Assembly: GCF_006352025.1 (NCBI RefSeq) | Contig: NZ_CP040936.1 | Span: 4,404,001-4,468,000, forward strand | Origin: Hymenobacter sp. DG01 | Lineage (GTDB): Bacteria > Bacteroidota > Bacteroidia > Cytophagales > Hymenobacteraceae | Reading direction: 5' to 3' | Length of the DNA: 64,000 nt | Shown here: piece after piece, positions 36,156 to 43,635 of the stretch | Layout of the letters: every line of letters starts with the position of its first letter | Numbering within the stretch: the first letter of the stretch is position 1 | Program-made: the position numbers and the translations under genes | Notes under the pieces: model-generated | What the model was told of the DNA's origin: nothing | The model's database searches: none | Seen by the model: only the letters and a program-made list of their open reading frames with translations

Positions 36156-36625
36156 GTGTATCTACGTATTCTTCGCGGTCCTAAGGACTGGGGGCGCTGT
36201 TATTGCCGACCGGTGTGCATGCCCAAACGGCGGCCCAGGCTCTGCCCGCCACGCTCAGCTACGCGGTAGGCACGCTGCTGGGGCCGCAGTCGGAGTTATA
36301 CCAGAGTGAGGAGCGGCAATTCGACGTGGAAAACGAGTTTGACCGCCGCTACAACCGCACCATCACGTTTGAGGTGCCGGCCGGTTACCAGGTGCGCAAC
36401 CTCCAGGATCTGAACTTCAGTGTGGAAGCGGGCCCCACGGCCGCCGGCCCCGAGTTCCTGTTCAAATCAAGCTACCAGTAGCAGGGCCAGAAAGTAACCG
36501 TCACCATTCAGGAGTACTACCGCCAGATCCGGTGGCCCAAGCAGGACTTCGAGGCCTTCCGGGGGGTAGTAAACGCCGCCGCCAACTTCAACAAAGTGGT
36601 GCTGGTGCTGGAAAAGAAAGGGTAA
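36156..36625 (+). pseudogene. Remnant of a DUF3857-type transglutaminase-like protein
   Basis: The frame through 36185-36625 reads as the C-terminal third of a DUF3857 protein: a signal-peptide end (GALLLPTGVHAQ), then GTLLGPQSELYQSEERQF, ITFEVPAGYQVRNLQDL, and after a TAG stop at 36479-36481 the frame continues to a natural end (EEYYRQI-type ...RGVVNAAANFNKVVLVLEKKG). A CAG-to-TAG change would explain the stop. A GTG start with a TATCTTTC box before it at 36156 lies in another frame, so a frameshift is also present. The normal protein is about 600 residues, so most of the middle is missing, apparently by an internal deletion that joined the signal peptide to the C-terminus. Confidence 0.75.
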
Positions 36626-36660
36626 CTCTCAGGCTACCCAACAACCGCGGCCCTTCGTAA

Positions 36661-36693
36661 TCCGGGGCGCTGAGCCCGGCTCAGCGCCCCGGA
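36661..36693 (+). terminator. Terminator after the DUF3857 remnant
   Basis: A perfect 16-bp palindromic stem (36661-36676 with 36678-36693), followed by TTCTTGTTTT. It survives behind the dead gene. Confidence 0.85.
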
Positions 36694-36726
36694 TTCTTGT
36701 TTTCCGCTGAATCCCTATCTTCCGGT

Positions 36727-37245
36727 ATGAGCCAGGCCCTTGCCCCCACCACTTCTTCGGCGGCCGCCCGCATGGAGAAATTCCGCCGCGACATCAGTAA
36801 TCCGCTGAAGCTGCGGCTGTTCATGCTGCGGCGCCTGCCAATGGCCTACCTAGCCGGGTTGCGCGTAGCCGCCCTCAGGCCCGAAGCGGCTACCGTAACT
36901 GTGCGCTACAAATACCTGACGCAAAACCCTTTCCGTAGCATCTACTTTGCCTGCCTAAGCATGGCGGCCGAAATGGCCAGCGGCCTGCTGGCCATGATGC
37001 ACGTACAAAGCGGCCCGCCGGTGTCCATGCTGGTGGTGGGGCTGGAAGCGGAGTTTACCAAGAAAGCAGTTGGGCTTATCCGCTTCACCAGCGAAGATGG
37101 CGCCGCCATTGGCCAGGCCATAGCCGAAAGCCGCGCCACCGGGGAGGGCCGCACGGTGGTTTGCACCAGCACCGGCCTCGACGAGGCCGGCGACGTAGTA
37201 GCTACCTTCCGCATCACCTGGTCGTTTAGGGCTAAAAAGGAGTGA
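36727..37245 (+). CDS. DUF4442 hotdog-fold protein (thioesterase-like)
   Basis: 172 residues from the ATG at 36727. The sequence has the DUF4442/PaaI hotdog arrangement: LRVAALRPEAATVTVRYKY, TQNPFRSIYFACLSMAAEMASG (the central helix, with the Glu/Ser of the family) and VVGLEAEFTKKAVGLIRF. Relatives are acyl-CoA thioesterases, but catalytic residues vary, so the substrate cannot be stated. It is cytosolic and a single gene; the start is 4 bases downstream of a TATCTTCC box. Confidence 0.85.
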   Translation: MSQALAPTTSSAAARMEKFRRDISNPLKLRLFMLRRLPMAYLAGLRVAALRPEAATVTVRYKYLTQNPFRSIYFACLSMAAEMASGLLAMMHVQSGPPVSMLVVGLEAEFTKKAVGLIRFTSEDGAAIGQAIAESRATGEGRTVVCTSTGLDEAGDVVATFRITWSFRAKKE

Positions 37246-37265
37246 GGAACGGCAAACTCACCACC

Positions 37266-38828
37266 TCACTCCTCCCTCAAGCTTTCCTTGGTAATGACAT
37301 CTACCAGGCCGTCTTCGCTGACTACGATGGCCAGGCAGGGGTAGGGCGAGCTTTCTACGTAACGGATGGCCGAGTTGTAGCGGGCGCCGCGGGTGCTAGT
37401 GCCGTGCCCGGAAGCTTTGCCGTCGAGAATCACCCCGATGGAGTAGCAGTAGCCTTCCGGATCCAGCAGCACGGCCCCGTCGATGGCCGTAACCAGGCGG
37501 GTGATAAGTGGGGTGAGGGGTACCGGCTCGATGAGCGTGCATTGCAGCTTGAGGCGGTCGGCTTCGGCCAGGGCTTCGGTGGTGATAACCAGCAGCGTAC
37601 CATGCTTCTGGCGGCTGGCCTCCACTACCACCTCCCATAAACGCTCAATTTTCGCGGCATCGGTCAGCTGAAACGTGTGCTTTAGGTCGCGGCGAAAGCG
37701 GGCCCGGTGCAGGCGGGTACGCGGTAGGCTGGGCAGGCCGTAGTGGGCGCGCATCAGCACCTGGCCGCCGTGCTGAAACTCCCAGGCGTAGTGATTCACG
37801 AAGTTGATGATGAACAGGTCTTCGCGGCTGGCATCGTAGGAGCCTACCTGTTTGCCCAGGGCATACACGTTTTCCCCATCGGCCAGCAGGCTAACCTCGG
37901 GGGTCGTCATTTCCAGCAGCTTGCGCACGGCCCGGTAGTCGGTGAGGGGGGTAGGGCAGGTGAGGGCAAATATTTCCGTGAGGTTGGGGTGGCCGCGGCG
38001 GGCCAGCAACACCTTGCCTACCCCCTCGGCGCCCTCATATCGCAGGGAAGAAATAGTGTTGCAGGTAGCAAACAGCTTGGCGGCGGAGGGATTAGCGCCC
38101 AAGTCCTGCGCGGGCGTATCCATGAACAGCTTGCCGGCCGCCCGAATAATCTCGTCGGTGTCGCGGGGGCGCACCAGTAGCCCCGAGCCGGGCTCCGGCT
38201 CCGTGAGCGACTTCAGGCACTCCTCGTGAAAGCGCAGCACCGCCGACATCAGCAGGGAGTGCGACAAGGGGCGGCCATCGGTGTAGTAGCGGTTTTTCTG
38301 GAGGGTAGGGTAGGCCTGCATGGCCTTGCGGTTGAGGCGCAGTACCGGTACTACCGAGTGATGCTGAATGGCCACTGGGGCGCCCGCGAAGTACGTGTGG
38401 CGCGAGCCGGTGGCTACCTCATCGAGGACTTCCTGCACGGCCTGGCGTAGCGCTACGGCCGTTTTCTTGCGCTCAATCATTTCCTCACTCATCAGTTCCC
38501 GCTCGGGCGAGTTCCAGGGGTGCAGATACTGGTAGTAACGGCCGCGGGCCTGAGCCTCGGTGAAGGCCACGGTGTCGAGGCCACAGTCGGCGGGCTCCAG
38601 GCACACGGGCACGGCCTCTTCCAGCTGATCCGAATCGACGGGCAGCGCCAACAGCAGCACGTAAGGGGCCAGGTCTTCGTCGAGGGCCTCGAAAATGCCT
38701 TCGGCTACGGCTTGCGCTGCCTGCCGGAAGCGGGCCTGATAAGGCCAAATGGAGTAGCTGGCGGGCAGGGGCAGGGGCGTGCCAAAGGCAACGGGCGGGG
38801 CAGAAACGAGCGGCAGGGGAGAAAGCAT
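37266..38828 (-). CDS. DisA_N (DAC)-like domain protein with N-terminal sensor region
   Basis: 520 residues from the ATG at 38826-38828; an upstream in-frame ATG at 38876 is also possible. The C-terminal ~190 residues look like a DisA_N diadenylate cyclase domain: DGAVLLDPEGYCYSIGVIL from residue 450, then TSTRGARYNSAIRYVESS and IVVSEDGLVDVI. Canonical enzymes have DGA followed by an RHR motif that binds ATP; here the second motif is RGAR. The N-terminal ~300 residues match no enzyme I know and resemble the DACNV-type sensor regions described for Bacteroidota. It has no membrane segments. It may make c-di-AMP or a related nucleotide, or only bind one. Confidence 0.75.
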   Translation of the reverse strand: MLSPLPLVSAPPVAFGTPLPLPASYSIWPYQARFRQAAQAVAEGIFEALDEDLAPYVLLLALPVDSDQLEEAVPVCLEPADCGLDTVAFTEAQARGRYYQYLHPWNSPERELMSEEMIERKKTAVALRQAVQEVLDEVATGSRHTYFAGAPVAIQHHSVVPVLRLNRKAMQAYPTLQKNRYYTDGRPLSHSLLMSAVLRFHEECLKSLTEPEPGSGLLVRPRDTDEIIRAAGKLFMDTPAQDLGANPSAAKLFATCNTISSLRYEGAEGVGKVLLARRGHPNLTEIFALTCPTPLTDYRAVRKLLEMTTPEVSLLADGENVYALGKQVGSYDASREDLFIINFVNHYAWEFQHGGQVLMRAHYGLPSLPRTRLHRARFRRDLKHTFQLTDAAKIERLWEVVVEASRQKHGTLLVITTEALAEADRLKLQCTLIEPVPLTPLITRLVTAIDGAVLLDPEGYCYSIGVILDGKASGHGTSTRGARYNSAIRYVESSPYPCLAIVVSEDGLVDVITKESLREE

Positions 38829-38985
38829 AGCAAAAGAGAAAGGCAGAGCAGGACCAGGGGGCTGCTCCGAGCGCATCGGCCAACCCTGGTAGGTAAGCCG
38901 ACGAAAACGAGGGGAAACTACTTTAAAAGAGGCCGAAAATCATTGCCGCGTTGCCCGCCAACGAACAGGTAGCAAAAAATATTCT

Positions 38986-39009
38986 GCCCGCCTTATATAT
39001 ACCGCGGGC
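38986..39009 (-). terminator. Probable terminator of the TonB-like gene
   Basis: GCCCGC and GCGGGC arms around an AT-rich 12-base loop, followed on the minus strand by AATATTTTTT, 47 bases past the TonB-like stop. Confidence 0.65.
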
Positions 39010-39055
39010 TCAGACCCGCACCCGGCGCAGCAGCCACACAACGGCTACGGGACTG

Positions 39056-39844
39056 CTAAAGCGTGAATACCACGGGCAGCACCATTTTCTGGCGCATGGG
39101 CTGGCCCTGGTAGGTGGCCGGCTGCCACTTGGGGGCGGCCTTAATCAGCCGGATGGCTTCCTCATCGAGGCCCGAGCCCAGGCGCTTGATGGGTTTGATG
39201 TCGGTGAGGGAGCCGTCTTTGTCCACTACAAACTCCATCATTACGCGGCCCTGCATCTTGCGCTGCCGGGCCAGGGCGGGGTACTTCTGGTTTTGCTGAA
39301 TCCACTCGAAAAAAGCGTCCGTGCCGCCCACAGGCCGGGCCGGCGAATCGGGCTTTACCAGCTGGGTAGTGGGGGCAGTGCCCGTTGGCGTAGCGCCGGC
39401 CGCCGTGCCGGTGCCGCCCGCTTCGCCCGGAATCTGGAAGCTGATGGGCACCGAAACCCGCTGGCGCACGATGCCGCCGCGGTGCTGGGCGGGCGTCCAG
39501 CGCGGGCCGCCTTTAATCAGCCGGATGGCCTCGGCATCCAGGGCCGGGTTGACGGGCTGCGTTACGGCCACATTGGAAATGGAGCCGGTTTTTTCCACCA
39601 CAAACGTAACCGTAACCGTGCCCTGCGCCCCCGCCTGCAGGGCCGCGGTGGGGTACTGCTGCTGATCGGCAAGATACTGGGCATAGGCCTCCAGGCCACC
39701 TACCGGAACGGCCGGCTGCGCCACGGCATCATAGATTGCGGAGGCAGCAGGCTGCTTGGGGTATTTCAGCTTCTGCTGGGCCAAGGCCGGGGCGGCAGCG
39801 GCTAGCAGGCCGGACAGCAGGAAGAGGCGGAAAGCGTGTTTCAT
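39056..39844 (-). CDS. Energy transducer TonB-like protein with two TonB C-terminal domains
   Basis: 262 residues from the ATG at 39842-39844. A signal peptide (MKHAFRLFLLSGLLAAAAPALAQ) is followed by two copies of the TonB_C domain, at about residues 50-135 and 170-262. Each has the pattern YP-x-x-A...G-x-V-x-V-x-F-V-V, then D-x-E-A-I-R-L-I and W-x-P-A. The copies are separated by a Gly/Thr/Pro-rich linker. The usual membrane anchor and Pro-rich spanning region of TonB are missing, so it probably acts wholly in the periplasm, not as a true energy transducer. Such proteins are common in Bacteroidota. Function uncertain. Confidence 0.85.
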   Translation of the reverse strand: MKHAFRLFLLSGLLAAAAPALAQQKLKYPKQPAASAIYDAVAQPAVPVGGLEAYAQYLADQQQYPTAALQAGAQGTVTVTFVVEKTGSISNVAVTQPVNPALDAEAIRLIKGGPRWTPAQHRGGIVRQRVSVPISFQIPGEAGGTGTAAGATPTGTAPTTQLVKPDSPARPVGGTDAFFEWIQQNQKYPALARQRKMQGRVMMEFVVDKDGSLTDIKPIKRLGSGLDEEAIRLIKAAPKWQPATYQGQPMRQKMVLPVVFTL

Positions 39845-39943
39845 GTAAGGCAGAAAAGCAGGGGAGAGGCCAGGGGCTGGCACAACAACCGCACCAGCCC
39901 CCGTTGGGGTTTCCGGTTTTCTACGAAAAGTGCCGGTTTTCGG

Positions 39944-39951
39944 TAGCTTTG
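39944..39951 (+). promoter_or_regulatory. Putative -7 box directly before the RidA gene
   Basis: TAGCTTTG matches TAnnTTTG and ends 4 bases before the start codon at 39956, again implying a leaderless mRNA if it is used. Confidence 0.35.
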
Positions 39952-39955
39952 GCCG

Positions 39956-40390
39956 ATGGCCTCTAACGCAACTTCCGCCGCCCATAATTCCTCACGCGCC
40001 CCCGAGCCGGTGGGCCTGTATCCGCACGCCCGGCGCGCGGGCAACCTGCTGTTTCTGTCGGGGGTAGGGCCCCGGCAGCGGGGGCAGCAGCAGGTGCCGG
40101 GGGTAGTGCTGAACGACGACGGCAGCATTCGGCACTACGATTTTGAAAGCCAGTGCCATGCTGTTTTCCAGAACGTGCGCTACATTCTGGAAGAAGCCGG
40201 AGCCCGCTGGGAAGACCTCGTGGACGTGACCGTGTTCCTGACCAACATGCAGGCCGACTTCCCGACCTATAACCGCCTCTACGCCGAGTATTTCCAGACG
40301 AGCCAGCCCTGCCGCACTACGGTGGAAGTGAACTGCCTGCCCACCCCCATAGCCATTGAGCTGAAGTGCATTGCCGTGGTAGCAGGCTAG
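39956..40390 (+). CDS. RidA family protein
   Basis: 144 residues. The Rid signature is clear: LYPHARRAGNLLFLSGVGPR, FESQCHAVFQNVRYILEEAG, WEDLVDVTVFLTNM, and CRTTVEVNCLPTPIAIELKC with the conserved Arg near residue 122. RidA proteins hydrolyse reactive 2-aminoacrylate-type enamines; the RTTVE segment and the QQQVPG loop resemble the aminomuconate-deaminase-like branch more than RidA proper. It is cytosolic. It is divergent from the TonB-like gene, and the next gene starts 47 bases on. Confidence 0.9.
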   Translation: MASNATSAAHNSSRAPEPVGLYPHARRAGNLLFLSGVGPRQRGQQQVPGVVLNDDGSIRHYDFESQCHAVFQNVRYILEEAGARWEDLVDVTVFLTNMQADFPTYNRLYAEYFQTSQPCRTTVEVNCLPTPIAIELKCIAVVAG

Positions 40391-40436
40391 GCGCCGGCCG
40401 CGCCGCTACTGCCCTCCCCAGGGGCTGCGTACCTTC

Positions 40437-42311
40437 GTGGCCTCACCTGATGCCGCCGCCGTGCCTGCTACTACTGCTTTTCGTCCTCTTACCGTTCCGC
40501 CCGCTGAGTTATTCCAGGAAAACCTCGCGCATTATACGGAGCGCGAAAATTACTTTGCCGGCCGGCATAGGGTAGTAGCCCTGGTGCGGCTGCTAGTGTT
40601 CGGGGGGGCGGCGGCCGGGGCCTGGGCCTTGTTCAGCCAGGGGCAGGTAGCGGCTGGTTTTGGAGTGATAGGAGCAGCCTACCTGGTGTTTCTGGGGCTG
40701 GTGCGCTGGCACACGCGGGTGGGCTATAAGCGGGAACATCAGCGCCTGCTGGCCCAGCTCAACCAGGGCGAGCTGGCCCGGCTGGAAGGCAACCTTGCGG
40801 GCTTCGACCCCGGCCTACGCTACCTCGACGCCCAGCACGCCTACGCCGCCGACCTCGATGTATTCGGCTCCCACTCCCTGTTTCAGCTCCTGAACCGCAG
40901 CACGTCCCGTCTGGGGCAGGATTGGCTGGCCGGCTGGCTGCTGGCGCCCGGTCCAGTGGCGGCAGTGCAGGAGCGGCAGCAGGCTACCGCCGAGCTGGCC
41001 CCGGATGTGGCCTGGCAGCAGGAGTGGCAGGCCCGCGCCCGGCACTATCCCCGGCAGGAGTCAGACCCGCGCGGTTTTGCGGCCTGGCTGCGGGAGCCTG
41101 ACTTTTTTAAGGGGAAAGGCTGGCTGCTGCCTTTTATGGCTTTACTACCCATTATGGGGGTAGGAAGTATTCTGGTTGCGCTGAATGGCTACGGCACCTG
41201 GCCCTTGCTGGTGCTGCTGCTGACCAGCGCCCTGAACGCCCGGTTCGGTGCTATCCGGGCCGCGTATTACCAGCATGCCACCACCATGCGCGACGCCCTG
41301 CGCGCCGCCCACGACCAGTTGGCTTTGTTTGAGGCCAGCCAGTGGCAGAGCCCGGCCCTGCGCCGCCTGCACCGCACCTTACACGATACGGGCGGGGTAG
41401 CGGCGGCCCGGCTCCTGGAGCAACTTTCGGGGGTAGCGGGCTGGTTTTCGGCCCGCCAGAACCCGGCCGTGGCGGGCCTGCTGAACACGGTGCTGCTCTG
41501 GGATTTGTGGGGTATGTGGCAGCTGGAGCGCTGGAAACGCCGCCTGCCCGATGGTCTGGAGCCCCTGCTGGAAGCCGCCGCCGAGCTGGATGCCCTGGTT
41601 AGCCTGGCTGCCTTCCGGGCCGCCAACCCCACCTTCACGCAGCCCGCCCTGACGGAAGCGCCCCTGACCGTGGCGGCCCAGGCCATGGGCCACCCCCTAC
41701 TGTTTGGGGGCACTGGGGTACGTAACGATTTCCGGACCGAAGGCGCGGGCCAGACGGTGGTAGTCACGGGCTCGAACATGGCCGGCAAAAGCACGTTTCT
41801 GCGCACGGTAGGTCTGAATCTGGTGTTGGCGCAGGCCGGAGGGGTAGTACCCGCGGCGGCCTTCCACTGTGGCCCGGCCCAGGTGTACACGGCCATGCGC
41901 ACCAACGACAACCTGGCCGAAAGCACTTCCTCGTTCTACGCTGAGCTCAAGCGCCTGCGCCTACTGCTCGACCTCACTACCCCCGAAGCCACGGCCAACT
42001 CCCTGCCGGTTTTCTATCTGCTCGATGAGATTCTGAAAGGCACCAACTCCCAGGACCGCCACCGCGGGGCCCGGGCCCTGGTGCACCAGCTGCGGCAGCG
42101 CGCCGCCAGTGGCCTCATCAGCACCCACGATCTGGAGCTGGCGGCCCTGGAAGAAGAGCTGCCCGGGCAGGTGCGTAACGTGAGCTTCAACAGCTTCCTG
42201 AACCCCGATGGCACCCTGCGCTTCGACTACCGCCTCACGCCGGGTGTGTGCCGCTCCTTCAATGCCAGCCAACTTATGCGCCTGATGGGCATTGTGCTCA
42301 GCGAGGAGTAA
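40437..42311 (+). CDS. MutS-related ATPase with membrane segments
   Basis: 624 residues from a GTG at 40437 (no ATG fits). The C-terminal ATPase is MutS-like: Walker A GSNMAGKSTFLRTVGLN near 445-461, then MRTNDNLAESTSSFYAELKR, Walker B FYLLDEILKGTNSQDR, and STHDLELA. The mismatch-recognition and connector domains are missing. Instead there are hydrophobic pairs near residues 45-95 (LVRLLVFGGAAAGAWALF and AAYLVFLGLVRW) and 225-260, so it is predicted to sit in the inner membrane. This subfamily occurs widely in Bacteroidota and is often mis-annotated as mismatch repair. Its real role is unknown. Confidence 0.88.
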   Translation: MASPDAAAVPATTAFRPLTVPPAELFQENLAHYTERENYFAGRHRVVALVRLLVFGGAAAGAWALFSQGQVAAGFGVIGAAYLVFLGLVRWHTRVGYKREHQRLLAQLNQGELARLEGNLAGFDPGLRYLDAQHAYAADLDVFGSHSLFQLLNRSTSRLGQDWLAGWLLAPGPVAAVQERQQATAELAPDVAWQQEWQARARHYPRQESDPRGFAAWLREPDFFKGKGWLLPFMALLPIMGVGSILVALNGYGTWPLLVLLLTSALNARFGAIRAAYYQHATTMRDALRAAHDQLALFEASQWQSPALRRLHRTLHDTGGVAAARLLEQLSGVAGWFSARQNPAVAGLLNTVLLWDLWGMWQLERWKRRLPDGLEPLLEAAAELDALVSLAAFRAANPTFTQPALTEAPLTVAAQAMGHPLLFGGTGVRNDFRTEGAGQTVVVTGSNMAGKSTFLRTVGLNLVLAQAGGVVPAAAFHCGPAQVYTAMRTNDNLAESTSSFYAELKRLRLLLDLTTPEATANSLPVFYLLDEILKGTNSQDRHRGARALVHQLRQRAASGLISTHDLELAALEEELPGQVRNVSFNSFLNPDGTLRFDYRLTPGVCRSFNASQLMRLMGIVLSEE

Positions 42312-42455
42312 ATATTCCGGCTTAACCAGTGCGTAAGTAACTGTCGGGCTAAGGGAATTCGTAGAAAGAGCAAGCAGTCAGCATTTAACCCGAGGTTAAT
42401 GTTAGGTGCCTACTTTACCGCGCCTACCTGCTTCTAGCACCTTAACTTCTTCTGC

Positions 42456-43424
42456 GTGTACATCCGCGAAAACCTCCGCTGGCACATCATCTGGAAACTC
42501 GGCTGGAAGGCTGTCACGATTTTTACCGTGTACAGCCTGCTGGTCTGCATCGTTTACGGCCCGTTGGGGTTCCACTCCGTGGCCATTCCGTGGCAGCCGG
42601 TGGCTACCCTCGGTACGGCTGTGGCCTTCTACATTGGCTTCAAGAATAACGGCTCTTACGACCGTTTCTGGGAGGGTAGGCAGCTCTGGGGCGGTATCGT
42701 GAACAGCAGCCGCACCACCGCCATCCAGATCCTGGAATTTGTAACGTCCGTGGTGGATGCACCCGGTATTGATGCTCCCGCCGCTTCGGCCGAGGAATTA
42801 ACCGGCCGGCATCGGCGCATGGTGTACCGTCAGATTGCCTGGTGCAACGCCCTGCGCATTCATCTGCGCCGCCAGCCTGAGCAGTGGGATGCTGCCGTGG
42901 CGCCGTTCTTGGAAGAGGAAGAATCGGAAAAGTTGCGCCAGATGGCCAACCCCCCGGCCCAGCTGATCCGGCGGCAGGCCGCTGAGCTGCGCATGCTGCG
43001 CGAGGAGCGGGGCCTGCTCAATGATTTCCAGCATGTGACCATGATGAACACGCTGGAAGTGCTCTATAACCTGCAAGGAGGCTGCGAGAGAATCAAAAAT
43101 ACGCCTTTCCCGCGCCAGTACGCCTTTTTTAGCATGGTGTTCGTGTACTTGTTTACGGCCCTGATGCCGTTGGGGCTGGTTATGGAATTCGCCAAAATCG
43201 GCCCCCAGCACATCTGGCTGACGGTACCCTTTTCGGTGTTGGTTTCCTGGGTGTTTGCCACCATTGAAAAGGTAGGACACAACAGCGAAAACCCCTTTGA
43301 AAACAACATGAACGATGTGCCCATGACGGCCATCTGCCGCTCCATTGAAATTGACCTGCGCCAAATGCTGGGTGAAACCGAAGTGCCGCCCAAGCTGGAT
43401 CCGGTAGAAGACATTCTGTATTAA
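42456..43424 (+). CDS. Bestrophin family anion channel
   Basis: 322 residues from a GTG at 42456. The opening YIRENLRWHIIWKLGWK and the segment FYIGFKNNGSYDRFWEGRQLWGG are typical bestrophin sequences (the second carries the conserved pore-lining and Asn/Arg residues). Hydrophobic segments occur near 20-45, 60-80 and 220-270; ENPFENNMNDVPMTAICR is the conserved C-terminal block. Bacterial bestrophins are chloride or sodium-permeable pentameric channels. The protein lies in the inner membrane. A strong terminator follows. Confidence 0.93.
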   Translation: MYIRENLRWHIIWKLGWKAVTIFTVYSLLVCIVYGPLGFHSVAIPWQPVATLGTAVAFYIGFKNNGSYDRFWEGRQLWGGIVNSSRTTAIQILEFVTSVVDAPGIDAPAASAEELTGRHRRMVYRQIAWCNALRIHLRRQPEQWDAAVAPFLEEEESEKLRQMANPPAQLIRRQAAELRMLREERGLLNDFQHVTMMNTLEVLYNLQGGCERIKNTPFPRQYAFFSMVFVYLFTALMPLGLVMEFAKIGPQHIWLTVPFSVLVSWVFATIEKVGHNSENPFENNMNDVPMTAICRSIEIDLRQMLGETEVPPKLDPVEDILY

Positions 43425-43461
43425 AGGCAGCGTCCGACTTCCGACCCTGAGCCGGGGTAGG

Positions 43462-43552
43462 AAAACGTGTCGCCTGGCCGGGAGAAAGCAAGCTGGGTTT
43501 CCCGAATGGGGGCCGACTTAGCCGGCTCACTCCCGGCCGGGTGACACGTTTT
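43462..43552 (+). terminator. Long hairpin terminator of the bestrophin gene
   Basis: 23-bp arms (43462-43484 with 43530-43552) with two mismatch/G-T positions, a 45-base loop and a T tract. The length suggests an inserted repeat now serving as a terminator. Confidence 0.8.
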
Positions 43553-43635
43553 TATTGGCTTCTGCCTTAACCTCCGCCGGGGGGGCGGCGTACCTCATCA
43601 GGACACTTGCCTTCTGAACCTGAACCAACGCAGCT

